64,000 nt of DNA from Xestospongia bergquistia (Eukaryota > Porifera > Demospongiae > Haplosclerida > Petrosiidae), in contig OZ014414.1 of the NCBI GenBank assembly GCA_963965975.1, positions 9,514,730 to 9,578,729 on the forward strand. The letters run 5' to 3'. Under the pieces are notes generated by a model that did not search any database, was not told where the DNA came from, and saw only the letters and a list, made by a program, of their open reading frames with translations. The position numbers and the translations under genes are program-made. This document shows, piece by piece, positions 1 to 13,352 of the stretch (the first letter of the stretch is position 1; each line of letters starts with the position of its first letter).

Positions 1-35
1 CACTGACTGCATCAATAAATGTTATATTAACTTAC

Positions 36-430
36 CTTTAGTTAAATGTTGATGTATTTCGGTAGCTTTCTTGTTATTATTAAAAACAGGACCCTTGATG
101 GAAGTAATCACTGTTTTCCAGGTAACAAAATGTGGTTGAGAAGTGGTTAACCAGCTCTGAATGACTTCAGATAGTTTGATGACATCACTCTCTTTGCTAC
201 GTTTTAAACTACCCAAAACATTGTCAGAAACATTGAGTGACAAGCCGATCTCATGCCACAAGTGACTAATATCAGCTAATAGATTGAATAGTTCGTGTTC
301 AGTGGGAGTCTTCCTCAAAAGATCTGAAATATCTAAACGAAAAGAAGTAAGATATTAAAATAACTAACAGTTATATCAGGTCTTGTATATTACCTATATG
401 TTGAGTTTGAGGTAGTTCCTTTGCAGCCAT
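36..430 (-). CDS. Death-domain protein, 5' part (runs off left edge)
   Basis: Exon 1 is 394-430 (ATG at 430) and exon 2 is 36-323; the introns have GT-AG ends and the phase fits (1 nt plus 2 nt). The joined peptide begins MAAKELPQTQHID. It continues with an alpha-helical region of about 90 residues containing HLWHEIGLSLNVSDNVLGSL, SEVIQSWLTT and TWKTVITSI. The spacing of W, IG.L and W..V.. is the pattern of death-fold domains (a six-helix interaction module of apoptosis and immune adaptors). The exon ends in AAG|GTAAG, so further domains lie beyond base 36. Death-domain genes are numerous in sponges. The partner domain, and hence the role, cannot be seen. Family call is by pattern only. Confidence 0.6.
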
Positions 431-758
431 AGTTAATATTATGAGAGCAAATAAGATATAGTCTAATCAACTAGAATCTATTACTTCAGCGAAGAGAAGG
501 TGTCTCTCTGATATTTAGGGTGTGGCTGTTTAGCACCTTATGAATATTTACAAGTTATGAATTCCAAATTCAATGCTGACACGTGACCTTTATTAGGTGG
601 AGCTCATTATATAATATTGTTCTGTAATATTTAGGGTGGGGCTGTTATAGTACTAACAGCACTATAGTCTCAGTCTTATGTTACTGTTAGTCTCATATTA
701 ATACAACTGTTAAATAGTTCCATCACAAAATACTAAACAATACTAGCACATAATAGAA
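431..758. other. Intergenic spacer, probable promoter of the death-domain gene
   Basis: AT-rich sequence with no open frame. It holds two related segments, each with a GGGTGTGGC/GGGTGGGGC-type box (about 517-530 and 633-645) in a shared context (ctgatatttagg.tg.ggctgtt). I see no other feature. Confidence 0.4.
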
Positions 759-1042
759 CTAAAGTCTCAAAATATGATGTAAATCTTGATTTGTTACTTC
801 AAAGGATGATGTTGTTAATGGTAATGACTGAGTAGATTGAACTAAATGACCATTAATATCATCATAATGAAGGGAAGTAGCAGGTGAGAGATAAGTTGAT
901 GTATTTGTACTATTATAAATTGAAGGACCTGGTAATGTATAATAATGTGGTTGATATAATGATGTATATTGTGTTATATTAATGGAATGATGAGGATACT
1001 CTATTCTATTTGGAGGTATCAAGTAATGATCTAGATAATTAG
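759..1042 (-). CDS. Hypothetical C-terminal exon, Tyr/Ser/Thr-rich
   Basis: An open frame runs from a possible acceptor (aatatag at about 1043-1049, minus sense) to a stop at 759. The peptide is rich in Tyr, Ser, Thr and Pro (for example IEYPHHSINITQYTSLYQPHYY) and ends QDLHHILRL. There is no ATG at the start, so it would be a last exon, but I found no convincing upstream exon on this strand. It could be the tail of an unidentified protein or a chance open frame. Confidence 0.25.
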
Positions 1043-1149
1043 ATGATAATCCTATATTAATGATTTATTAGATTAAATGTCTAGTATAAAGTTATAGTTT
1101 AGATTATTAAAAAGTAAATTGTGCCCTCTCTCTCTCTCTCTCTCTGTAG

Positions 1150-1533
1150 GTCATGTTTGAAGGTCATAATATAAGATTGAGTTATTGGAGATTTATAGCT
1201 AAAATTACTAAAAATAGGTCAGTAGTAGTAACATACAATATTGTCATTGATTATATAAATGTAGAAGATAATATAGTTAGTTGTTTTAATAGACAATATT
1301 TAGAATATTTCATTGTCACACAATTCACACAGTGTCATAGTGTGCTCATGACAGAGCAAGTTATTACAACATTTAGTAGGCAATCAATGGATCCTTTAAT
1401 ATTGAAATTATTTTTTTCTCCTTTTTATTTTTGTTACAGATTATGTGACTTAAATTTTGAGAATGTTGATATCTTCCAAACAGATACCTCACAATTGATA
1501 CGTATGTTACAAGCACAACAACAAATAGAGAGC

Positions 1534-1582
<49 letters not shown>

Positions 1583-1584
1583 AA
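1150..1584 (+). CDS. Hypothetical exon(s) ending in a polyglutamine tail
   Basis: A run of CT repeats ends in CTGTAG|GTC at 1149/1150. This is the same arrangement that marks real acceptors elsewhere in this window. From 1150 an open frame reads VMFEGHNIRLSYWRFIAKIT and so on. A second strong acceptor (tttttgttacag) precedes an exon from 1440 that encodes LCDLNFENVDIFQTDTSQL and ends in about 16 Gln from a CAA repeat (1537-1581), with a stop at 1582-1584. Both acceptors may be used, with an internal intron whose donor I could not fix. Upstream exons are not obvious. Family unknown. Confidence 0.35.
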
Positions 1585-2024
1585 CAACAATAAACTTAAA
1601 ACAATGTTGTTCTAGTTTTATTATTATAATAATTAATCAATTAATGTATAATTATAATAATGTTATATGATAAGTTTGTCTCAGTGAACTTTAGACAAAC
1701 ATTTTATAAACCTACTATTAACAATATATACAATAAATCATGACCTTCCACTATAAGTACATGTACAGGTATGGAATTATGATTTAACCAATAAAGGTAA
1801 TATATAAGTTATTAATACATATATTTGTATATATGACATATATAATTATATATATTATATTGTATATTGTAGTAATGGTAAAATAAATATTTAACTCTAA
1901 AATTAAATGTAATACACAGACTATATGTAAACTATTATAGTCCAGTATATAACTCAATATATTAAAATATATTATCTACCTGTGGTCACTGGTATGTGTG
2001 TATATTGTATTAATAAATGTCATG
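1585..2024. other. AT-rich intergenic spacer
   Basis: Long TATA/ATAT tracts with no open frame. It lies between the polyglutamine exon and the 3' end of the androglobin gene and probably contains both 3' untranslated regions. Confidence 0.5.
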
Positions 2025-5000
2025 TTATTTCTTCTTTCCTTTTGAAGTTTTGATTTTTTTCAATTCTGCTGCAGCCTGGGCTGCTTCTTCCTTCTCTCTC
2101 TCAGCAGCAAGTAATGCTTCTTGCTTGGCTCTTTCAGCAGCTAAATAGCTTTCTATAATAGCTTCTCTTGGTTTATCTAGTCTGGACCTTGTACTGCTGT
2201 GAACTATCTATGAACAAAGAGTCTTGAAATAAAAATGGTTTTCTTATCTACATCCCTACCTGTCTTGATTTTATTATTGTAAACTGATAGTTCTTCAAAC
2301 AATCTGTCTTTTGATAACCTCTGTCTCTTTTATTAAATACATTATTTTTCAAATTACGATATCGTCTAATAACTGATCGTTTTCTTTCATCACATTGTCT
2401 CTCAAGAGTCTCATCCAACAGTTGCCAAGTGTCATCAGATTTACTATAAAATAGAATGAATAAGATAAATGGACAGCTACAGTGTGTAGATGGATGAATA
2501 GGTAAACAGCTAAATGGATGAATGGATAGATAGATGGATGGATGGATATAGAAATAATAGATCATCTTACATGATAAATGGTGATAGATCATGAGGTTTA
2601 AGTGATATAGGAGTACATAATGGATTTGTTCCTAATGTTGTGGTAGTACTAGCACTGACAGCTGTACCCACACTAGCTGTCTCTATAGAACAACACAATA
2701 TATATATTGTTTAACAATACTTGTTGTAAAATATACATGTAATTATAAACCTCTTAAAAGAGGAAAACCCTTTTATTAGAAAAATAATATACTTATGATG
2801 TCTAATAACAGCAATTTCACTATAAATCTGTACTGTTATTAGATTAATTTAATTAACATTACCTTCATCAGGGGCTGACTCTTCTTTAAAGATAGCACGA
2901 GTCTCTAAAAATCCCTGTCGTAATTGTTGGGCCTACATACACAACCAATATACTACAACAAATATGATATAACTTACCTTTATACTTCGACCTGGTTCAA
3001 TTGTATCCCATACTTGTACCATGTTCTTTATATTGTCTTCTTTTTGTGTATCTTTGACAACTTTTATATCATCTTTGTGCTGGAGTGATTGAAAGTATGA
3101 GTGTTTGAAATAATCAATGTTTCAAAGTATGAACTCAAATCCCATTATTTTAAAGTAAAGTATTGAATGGCCATAAAATAGAACCTCTTTTTAAGAGGAT
3201 AGTCTGAAACAAGGACATCCTCTACATCAAGGACATTTGTTCTCGATTGTTCTTGGTGATGATGACATCATTATGAAATGACACATAGTGATGTCATCAT
3301 ATATGACGACATTATTTAAACCATATACTACCATTATTAACCCTATGACACAAGTGATGACATCATCATCATACAAGTTACACCAAGAAGGACCTGTTGT
3401 TCTGATAATATTTCTATTATTTAACCTCAAATTAGGATATCTCAATAATGATGTTCTTAGTATTGAGTTAATACTAAGAACAGTTTCCAAGTCTTCATTA
3501 TAGAGAGGTTCCTGTCCTTTATCGTTATTGTTATAATGACTTACTTCTAAGTTGGTAAAAACTCTTAATGTCCAATGTGGTTTAGTGGTGTCTACACTGT
3601 CAGTTATAACAGGAGGTACACTCTGAGAAGTCTTTGGTGTCTTTGTCCCCTTATCACGTCCTTTACCCTTCTTACTTGATAATGGCTTCTCTGAACGAGC
3701 TAGAAAAGAGAGAGGCAGTAGGAAGTTGGTTTTTTATCAAGCTAACCTTCTTTCTCCATACTTCTTATCATGGAGATATATGGCCAGGCACTGTCTTCTA
3801 AAGACCAGCTATTATCAAGTATTACTGCCTTGATTACATAGTGATGCTATGGAGACAGACAGACAAAGATAACCATACATTTACATGTATATATGTACAG
3901 GTATATATGTACACTGTAAAAATTGATTAGTTAATTTAACCAATACATGGTTATGTGGGTTGCATATGTAAAAAGTAACCTTAATACTACTTTGATTACT
4001 AATGTACTATGAAATTATTGGTTATGTAGCTAAATAAACAGTAGGACATTAGTAATGAAAACAGTATTATGCTTACTTTTCTAGCAAAAATAAGTTTGTA
4101 ATTGCAACCTGTATAACCAAATAATGGTTAAATCAACCAGTCATTTTTACAGTGTATATATGTACATGTATACATGTACCTCTGTGCTCGTAGAGTTTGG
4201 ATCATCCTCCACTGCAGCTGTTGATGGTGAAAAGATCAGTGCAGAAATAACACAATGACCATGTCCATCTTTGCTAGCAATGACCTCGCCCATATCCAGT
4301 ATCTATTTTACAAAAATAATGATATCCATAGCTCTCGTCATACCTCTAATTTAAATAAAGCATCAGTTTTAGAAGTATCGAGTTGAATAGTCACTAGACA
4401 ATCTGTGGTTACCTTGACAACATACCTATAATGTAATATACAACAATAACCCATACAAGATAACATGTACATGTACATATATGTATTATAACATGTACAT
4501 GTACACATATGTATTATAACATGTACATGTACACATATGTATTATAACATGTACATGTACACATATGTATTATAACATGTACATGTACATATATGTATTA
4601 TAACATGTACATGTACACATATGTATTATAACATGTACATGTACACATATGTATTATAACATGTACATGTACACATATATATTATAATATGTACATGTAC
4701 ACATATATATTATAATATGTACATGTACACATATATATTATAACATGTACATGTACACATATATATATTATAACATGTACATGTACACATATGTATTATA
4801 ACATGTACATGTACACATATATATTATAACATGTACATGTACATACTGTAACATTATAAGATCTCTATCTGGTAAATAGTAATCTCTTTTTTCAAATAAG
4901 TGATACTCTGTGGTGAGTTTATTCTCGGTTGACGAAGAGGTAGGAGCCGTGGGAGAAGAGGAGGAGGAGGAGTTAAACGAGGGTAGATTAGGATAGGAAC

Positions 5001-8000
5001 TAATAAGAGTGAACGACCATTTGTCTCCACCTTCAATGACTTCTTTTAATGACCACACCTCCCCTAATATAGTGTAACCTGACTGTATGAGGAAGGGCAA
5101 TGGATAAATAAATGGATGGACAGAAGGTTTAATGGATGTATGGATAAATTGATATATGGATCAATGATAAGGTAAATGGATGGACAGATGGTTTAATGGA
5201 TGTATGGATGAATTGATATATGGATCAATGATAAGGTAAATGGATGGACAGAAGGTTTAATGGATGTATGGATAAATTGATATATGGATCAATGATAAGG
5301 TAAATGGATGGACAGAAGGTTTAATGGATGTATGGATGAATTGATATATGGATCAATGATAAGGTAAATGGATGAACAGAAGGTTTAATGGATGTATGGA
5401 TGAATTGATATATGGTTCAATGATAAGGTAAATAGATGGACAGAAGGTTATACCATATTAGGTTGGACAGTATAAAGTGATGATGATAATGGAGAACATG
5501 ATAACTCAATACCAGTATCATTGTTGACAAGTTTTAATAGACATGTCTTTATGGGACAATGAAATTGAAAACACACTTCTTGAGAATTAGATATATGAAA
5601 AACATCTCTATTAAAAATAATATAGTACATGTATAATATAGTACATGTATAATATAGTACATGTATAATATAGTACATGTACAATATAGTACATGTACAA
5701 TATAGTACATGTACAATATAGTACATGTATAATATAGTACATGTATAATATAGTACATGTATAATATAGTACGTGTACAATATAGTACATGTATAATATA
5801 GTACATGTATAATATAGTACATGTATAATATAGTACATGTATAATATAGTACATGTACAATATAGTACGTGTACAATATAGTACATGTATAATATAGTAC
5901 ATGTATAATATAGTACACGTATAATATAGTACAATAATATAGTACATGTATAATATAGTACATGTACAATATAGTACATGTACAATATAGTACGTGTACA
6001 ATATAGTACGTGTACAATATAGTACGTGTACAATATAGTACATGTATAATATAGTACATGTATAATATAGTACGTGTACAATATAGTACATGTATAATAT
6101 AGTACATGTACAATATAGTACACGTACAATATAGTACACGTACAATATAGTACACGTACAATATAGTACACGTACAATATAGTACACGTACAATATAGTA
6201 CAATATAGTACACGTACAATATAGTACAATATAGTACACGTACAATATAGTACACGTACAATATAGTACACGTATAATACACATATAAGTATTAATACAT
6301 GTACTGGTGTACATATACATTATATATTATGTACCTAATAACATACCTGAATAGAATTGTCCATTTATTTGGACCTAAGTGTGGTACTTGTCCAGGAGAG
6401 AATTTGATATAATATGCTCTGGAATGTTCATCAGTACCAAATGAAAACATACACAAGATATCGGGTCTCAGAGTAAAGAGAGAATTAAATATGGCTGCTC
6501 CAATTGATGAGGCATGAGGTTTGAGTAGAGAGACACAACTTATTACCACACCCTCTCTCTCTCCTTCCTCAGTAATCTCAGCTGATAATGATGTTGATTC
6601 TTCTGTCTTTGTAATTTGTGTGCTATCTTTCTTTTCAGTGTTCTCAATAACTTCATCGCTACCTTGAAAAGCTTTAGTTCGAGATAGCATAGGGGGTCGT
6701 TGTTTTTTCTCTTCAATACACTTACTAACTTTATTATCATCATTATTGGTGGGTTCAGGAAGATCAATATCATCACAAGATGCAATACTAAATGAAAAAT
6801 GATATCAATTTGATTTGATACTGATATCAACATTTTACACTGAGTGATATTGATATGAATATATTACAATGATTTGATACTGATATCAACAGGAACAGAA
6901 TGATTTTGATTTGACATTGATACGATCCAGACTTAAAGATCTAATCTCATTTCAAATCTCATTTGATACAATTCTTACTTTTTCAAATATTCAACGTCTT
7001 CCTCAGTCATCTCTTTACCCTCTATAAGAAAAATATTATTATTTATTATTATAATATCTGTCTCATACCTGAACCAAACTTCAGCTTTTTCATTTCAGCA
7101 AACTTCATTGGTGGAGCTAGTCAAATGATATGACACAACAATCACATGATTAATCACATGACTCACCTTCTTCTTTGTCATCTGGAAACATACTTTTAAG
7201 GTCAACAGTAAACTTATTTATAAAAGATTTCCATGCAAACATATGACCAGTGTCCAGTCCACATTGTGGTCCCATTGTATGGATAGCATGTAGAGTAGCT
7301 ACTCTTATTGCATTGATGTGACTTTTACTAACACCACGTGGAGCATGGCTTTGAAGAAGATATTGTAGTTTCTCTTTAAAGAGAACTGTATCACTGATCT
7401 GTTCTGCTAATGTAAGTAGCAACTCAAAGATCATTTGACTGTGATGACGAAGTCTTTCACTAGGCTAGAGAAATGTATAGTAATGTTTACTAATGGTAGC
7501 TATCCTAGGTCACTGTGGTAAGTACTGATGTTTACTAGTCTAGAGCTTACTAATGGTAGCTATCCTAGGTCACTGTGGTAAGTACTGATGTTCACTAGTC
7601 TAGAGCTTACTAATGGTAGCTATTCTAGGTCACTGTGGTAAGTACTGATGTTTACTAGTCTAGAGCTTACTAATCGTAGCTATCCTAGGTCACTGTGGTA
7701 AGTGCTGATGTTTACTAGTCTAGAGTTTACTAATGGTAGCTATCTTAGGTCACTGTGGTAAGTGTTGATGTTTACTAGTTTATAGCTCACTAATGGTAGC
7801 TATTCAATATTACTTACTTTACTTAGTAGTGGTAAGACTCCATCTTCATCAGTAAGAGAGAAAGATGTCTGAGAATACAGTGCTAGATGATAGCCAAAAG
7901 GAGCTGTCATATGAAACTTTATTACATGACGACTAAAAGAGTAGAAATGTAGGTAGGTAGTTAAACACATTATATATTACATCATCCATTGATCAATTCA

Positions 8001-10968
8001 TTACACTATAGTATATTACTTACCCTTCAGGTAAATGCAAAAATTTTGATTTACTTCCAGCTGTTCTAATTGTAACTAATGATTTATTAATTCCACTATA
8101 CTGTTTCCAACTATATAGCTTAGCTGTCAATGAACCAGTGATGAGAGCAATCTTCTTCCTCTCACCTTTCTCTTTATCACTAGTCTCATCAGATAATCTG
8201 TAAGAAGAAAGTGTTATTGTGTGTGAAGAGAGAATGCTATATTGTTACTTTGTTAAACCTAGTGATGGTAGAACTATTGTACCAGTGAGGATGTCCCTTT
8301 CATACCAGCTACTAATTGATGAGAAATTAATCAAAATACTACTAGGATAACAACTGTCTATAACTGAATACAAAGATAAGGAAATTAAATATCAAATGTA
8401 TTCATCCATTTATAAAATGTATTCATCCATTTATCAAATGTATTCATCCATTTATAAAATGTATTCATCCATTTATCAAATGTATCCATCCATTTATCAA
8501 ATCTATTCATCCATTTATCAATCTATCCATCCATTATTCAGACAAGGATACACAATATATTATTTGAAACAGTAGACTATAAGAAAACAAAATACAATTA
8601 AATTAATTACATAATACATTCAAACATGTATTATAATACCTTGGGTTGTGATAGCTGAGACATTGATGCAGCAATGGGTCCCTTCTTAGTTCCAGTAGTA
8701 GGTGGGGGAATTGAAGAATTAGGTTTGGTCATCTAAAGGTATTATAACACTAGTATATTGTAGTATTAATGACATACTGTGAGTTGACTGAATGACTGAA
8801 TGTTAGCAAAAGAGCCTGGTTTATGATATATTGTTAGTTGCCTTTAAAGAATATCAATGTAATAATATTAAAATGTATTATAAGTACATGTACTTACTGA
8901 AATACAGTCATAATTTCAAAAAGTTCTATCCATGATAACAAGGGACTATAAGAGATAATTAGATATATCAATCCATTCATCCATTCATCCATTTTGTGTG
9001 TTTGTCCATTGTTTTATCAACTTACTTATCAGAGGAGATAAAGGGAGAGAATAATTCCGATGATCTGAAATCTGTTTTCGGAGGTGGAGGAGTCTCTGTA
9101 CCAGGACGATGTCGTCTACTGGTCAAACCCAGATAATAAGGTGCCTAGATTGCATTAAAATAAATACAATATAATATCATATATAGAGTACTTCTAGTGT
9201 TGGTAATGGACGTTCTTTAGGTGGAAGTACTAATGGTTCATCTCTCCATTGTGTGAGTAGAATAGGATGGATAGGGTCAAAAAATGAGACTCCGTACTCA
9301 GTTAAAAATTCAATAGTTTCAGGAGTGGGGTTAAAATAACCTAACACAATAGCATCTATTGTGGAGAATATAATAAGTGAATTAAGTGAGGGGTGTGGTT
9401 TATCTACCTCTTGTTGCTGGAACTGGTTTTCTGGTTTCTTCTACCTTATCATCATGACCATCTTCTTCAGAATCTAATGGTCTGATCCATTTTGGTATTT
9501 TTGAACTAATTATTGACCAAGTCTCTGTCTCGTTCCTTTAATTAATGACATAATTATTACATCATATCATACAATCTTACTTGATATCAACAGTTTCACA
9601 AATCCATCCTGTAATTAACTCTATCATATCAAAATCTTTTACTTCAGGAACAACATTAATACATCTAGTATAAATTGAATACATCTAATAATAATACCAT
9701 CAGGTACAATATATTATAATGCTATTACTGAGGACAGTTGCTTATAACTAGCACTTAAAAGCTAAAAACACTACATTCCATAAATTCATATCTATGTTGT
9801 TATATTTTCAAGTATTTTATACATTTTGATACATCCTCTTTGTACTTAATAATAACACTATGGTTACAAGTGAATGCTATCCATCTATCTGTCTATCTAT
9901 CATCTGTCTATCTCCTTATTAATTCTATATATTATATTCTTACTCCAAGTTAATGATCTTCAGTATTGCTTTGGTTATTATCATTGGCCACAGTTCACCT
10001 CTATTAGTTGTAGCTGGTAGGAGGAGGTTCCCATCATTATCAATAGGTAATTGGTCATCTACTGTTATTTTACGCCAACAACCCTATAACATATGGATTA
10101 ATAACTTTATAATAAATAGATTAAAATGGATGCATACATGATGAACAAACAAATGGATACATAACATTACATGTACATACCATCCAGTATAACTTGACAC
10201 AATATTTTCCCTGAGGATTATGAGTAGAACATGGACTGCCTTTAGGCCATTGAAGATGGTGCCAAGGCTGCCAGGGACATGATGGCTGTTCTGCTTCAAT
10301 CAATGGTGGTAGAGACCCACGAAGGTAATTGAGAATCTGTAGTTGAACTATGATGGAACACATTAGCTAGGAGAGAGAGAGAGAGAGAGAGAGCGGAAAT
10401 AAGATACACATAGTTATTAGGTCACTCCTTACTTTACTTCTCAGTAAGTGCTGATTTGCTGATAATAAATCAATATGGCCGACATCATCTTTGTCAGCTA
10501 CAACAACAGGTGTCTAAAATAAAGTAACAAACGTATCTTCATCTATCCATCCATTTATCCATTTGTCCATCCAGCTATACACACCTCCTGTTCCGTTAGG
10601 TACTCATGTGGTCTTTTCCATCCAGCTAAAGCTGATGACAAAGATAGCGGAAGTTTAGGTTGTCCCTCTGGATCTTCAAAAAAGATTCCAGTAGGTGCAA
10701 TGTTTTTTCCTTTGTCTTTTGCTTTCCCTCCAGTCTCCTAGCAACAAAATGACAAATAAATAGAGGGGTATTGTCTAAACTTACCCATTTATCTGCTGCT
10801 ATTTCAGCCTCTGTCCATTCAGGCCATATTAAAATCTTTTTCACTCCAGTGTCAACAGTTCTAGTATAAGAAACAGAATAATACAACGTACTTTTGTAGA
10901 AAAGCTTACTCTTTCTTTGAATCAGCAGAGACTCGTTTACTAACTGGCACAGAAGATCTGCCAGGCAT
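2025..10968 (-). CDS. ADGB: Androglobin (calpain-like/globin chimeric protein)
   Basis: A large multi-exon gene. The ATG is at 10968 (MPGRSSVPVSKRVSADSKKE) and the stop is TAA at 2025-2027. The second exon (about 10.63-10.87 kb) encodes the androglobin N-terminal signature WPEWTEAEIAADKW. Next comes a calpain-like region with CPWQPWHHLQWPKGSP and YCVKLYWM (about 10.19-10.37 kb), GCWRKITVDDQLPID and NRGELWPMIITKAILKI (about 9.95-10.09 kb). The 7.15-7.43 kb exon is helical and lies where the permuted globin/IQ region is expected, but I did not assign helices. The C-terminus is a Glu/Lys/Ala-rich coiled coil (AIIESYLAAERAKQEALLAA) ending in Lys. Androglobin is known from ciliated and testis tissue in animals. 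Introns are short apart from those swollen by minisatellites (4.4-6.3 kb, 7.5-7.8 kb). Exact exon edges in the middle were not all resolved. Confidence 0.88.
4440..4850. repeat. Intronic minisatellite, 28-bp ACATGTACATGTACACATATRTATTATA unit
   Basis: About 14 near-identical units built on the palindromic core ACATGTACATGT lie in an androglobin intron. Units vary mainly at the ATATGTATT/ATATATATT position. Confidence 0.9.
5100..5450. repeat. Intronic minisatellite, ~64-bp unit
   Basis: About five copies of a unit containing AATGGATGTATGGAT, TTGATATATGGATCAATGAT and AAGGTAAATGGATGGACAG follow one another in an androglobin intron. Confidence 0.85.
5617..6275. repeat. Intronic minisatellite, 15-16-bp ATAGTACRTGTAYAAT unit
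   Basis: More than 40 units of AATATAGTACATGTAT/AC. The left part is mostly ATGTAT/ATGTAC and the right part mostly ACGTAC. The unit leaves all three minus-strand frames open, which explains the long repetitive open frames here; they are not genes. Confidence 0.9.
7490..7805 (+). repeat. 60-bp intronic tandem repeat, cluster A
   Basis: About five copies with a period of exactly 60 bp, reading GGTAAGTACTGATGTTTACT, then AGTCTAGAGCTTACTAATGG, then TAGCTATCCTAGGTCACTGT. It lies in an androglobin intron. The GTAAGT...TACTAAT...CTAG order is on the plus strand, antisense to the host gene. The same family recurs at 47.9, 50.6, 57.5 and 61.0 kb. Confidence 0.95.
8395..8545. repeat. 21-bp ATGTATTCATCCATTTATCAA repeat
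   Basis: About seven units in an androglobin intron, alternating TTTATAAA and TTTATCAA. It is one of many ATCCATTC/ATGGATG tracts in introns of this window. Confidence 0.8.
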
Positions 10969-11458
10969 GGTTTCTTCCTCGTCTTCTTACTTGAGGCAAC
11001 CTGTTTCTTGGTTGCTAAGAAACTGCAGAATAAGCACCGGCGGGAAACTATAAATAGTCAAATTAGAGGGTGTGGTCGCAATGACTATATACTATCAACA
11101 GGATTGCACAGCTATTAGGTTATCCAAATTATTAACCCCTTCTTGTAAGTTTTATTGCATTTTCTTATGTAAGCAGAAGTTATATGTTGTGGATTGATAG
11201 CGTTTAGGTTTATTTGTTGTAACATAAAAAGAGACAATGATATTTTACATTAGTAATATGAAATAAATACAATAAAACAAATATTTTGACACAAGCAGAC
11301 AACTATACTATTTAGTATCATGCTCAGTATTACAGAATTGTCAAATGTAGTTATCAAGTATTGTATTTAGTTTTGGAATAGTACATGTAAGGTATATCAA
11401 GACTGTCAATACTATTTGTCTGACTGTCTACACAGAACTTAATGTACAAAATAAATCT

Positions 11459-12560
11459 AAATTTATTTTTAAAAAACCCTTGTGTGTTGCCCAAACGATT
11501 CCTACTCGCTCACCCACTCAGGCTTCCACTTAGGCTCCAGGATTCCCTGCTATTGCTAGCTGGGACCGCCACCTGGCTTGGTAACCCTCGTCCGAAGACG
11601 AGGTAATCTTGTCTGGAGCTGGGACTGCTCACATTGTATGACAGCTGGTTGTATGCGACATTTAGACATTATCTAGAAATAGAAGTATGGATAAATAAAT
11701 GTACAATGGATACATAGATGTACAATGGATACATAGATGTACTAATGGATACATAGACGAGCTGAGACATTTTTATGCTGTGAAGTATCATAGACAAACC
11801 AATCATTTCAAGATAATATATGGCAATATCTTTAAACCCAACATTCTATTACATTTAAAAAAGGTATTGGTGTTTGCCCCATATGATCTCCCACTGGAGC
11901 CTCCACTTAGGCTCCAGGGTTCCCTGCTATTGCTAGCTAGGACTGCCACCGTAGTATATGTTTGTATATATAATGGAGTTTCCAAGTACATAAAATTGTA
12001 ATAAATATGAAGAAAATACAGAGATTTGTCAGTCTGTGATATAATTATAGTTCATCAACTATATATTATTAATTGATTTAAAATTAAAAAAAAAACAACC
12101 CTTGTGTGTTGCCCAAACGATTCCTACTCGCTCACCCACTCAGGCTTCCACTTAGGTTCCAGGATTCCCTGCTATTGCTAGCTGGGACCGCCACCTGGCT
12201 TGGTAACCCTCGTCTTCGCGAGGTAATCCTGGCTGGAGCGTCGCCCTAACTTAAAACCAGCCGTACGGGATTCCAGCTCTTAGGGAATGTCGCATTCAGG
12301 AACCGGGAACCACAAATACACCAGCCTCATCTCGTTTAAAGGGAGACTACCAGCCCTATCCTAGTCGGCCTTTCGGATACTCCGTAGAGTATGCTGGTAA
12401 CCATCTCAGAGGTCTGATGCATTGCAGAACGCTGGCCCACAACACACTGGCACTCATGACTGTTTTAGTTTCCTTTTATATGTACGTAAGATTTTGTCTT
12501 CAACTTCTTGTGGGGCGGTACAGTGACGCCTATGAATCTCATTAACGGCAACTAGCATCG
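11459..12560. repeat. Fragments of a dispersed repeat, probably an old mobile element
   Basis: Three related fragments lie close together: about 11475-11600, 11862-11953 (diverged) and 12090-12560 (longest). They share ACCCTTGTGTGTTGCCCAAA, CACTCAGGCTTCCACTTAGG and TCCCTGCTATTGCTAGCTGG. The segment is clearly more GC-rich than its surroundings. The first and third fragments begin after an A-run (11467-11475; 12085-12096). No long open frame remains on either strand. On the minus strand the element would end in a T-run, so it is not a simple poly(A) retrotransposon in that orientation. Class unknown. Confidence 0.6.
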
Positions 12561-13304
12561 ACGAACAAAAACCTTAAAATAATTAAAATTAAAGCTATAC
12601 TTTTAATGGCCAAGAATAAAACTAGTCCTACTTAAGCAAACTACAACAACACTACTAATTATAATAATTTTTATCATCTTTTAATTTTATAGGGGCTTAA
12701 GAAATAAAAATCATTACCTAAACACTGTCATTATCTTTTGTTGCTTCTATCTAAATTTATAACAGCTCCATTAGTTCCTTGAGTGCTCCAGCTTTTGATA
12801 ACTTTCTCCAGCTAATGGTTGTTGACTTACCTTGTCGTAGCTATGATTAGCTAATTATATAGGATCAACCTAAGACTGTCTATATAACAGTTAATACAAA
12901 AATGGACATTCATAATTTTATGTCTCTAATAAGTGGTGGCATAACTTTAAGCTTTTTTTAAAAAGTGCAATGTAAAAATATAGTACATCAAGAGTAACCA
13001 GGTAAATAATAAATTAAAAGCACAAAGTTAAAAATACCAGTTAAACAGGTTTGGATATAATAAATCTATATTATCAGTCACAACGAGGGACAAGGGTCAA
13101 CTCCCTTCTGGAGGTGGAGATAAGGAAAGAAGTTAGACTTCATTTTATCCCTCTTAATTTTGCAGTAGCTGTAAGATCTTCAGGTAGTTCTAATATTAAC
13201 TTCTCAATTGTACATTGATCTTTTGAAGGGACAATGTCGTTTGTTAATGCCTTTGTCGTTATGACGTCCATATACACTTGAATGACATGAAATCATTTCC
13301 TTCA

Positions 13305-13352
13305 GACTGACCATATAGTATACACATATATGTGTATACTATATGGTCAGTC
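13305..13352. repeat. Perfect 48-bp palindrome
   Basis: The 24-base arm GACTGACCATATAGTATACACATA is followed with no spacer by its exact reverse complement. The flanking bases (A on both sides) are not complementary, so symmetry ends there. It would form a spacer-free hairpin or cruciform. Confidence 0.95.

Noticed and set aside
5448-6320. Three long overlapping minus-strand frames of Tyr/Ile/Leu/Cys/Thr repeats
   Set aside because: They are the three frames of a stop-free 15-16-bp minisatellite inside an androglobin intron.
4440-8545. Possible CRISPR-like arrays in the regularly spaced repeats
   Set aside because: Repeats are direct tandem units without unique spacers, in introns of an animal gene.
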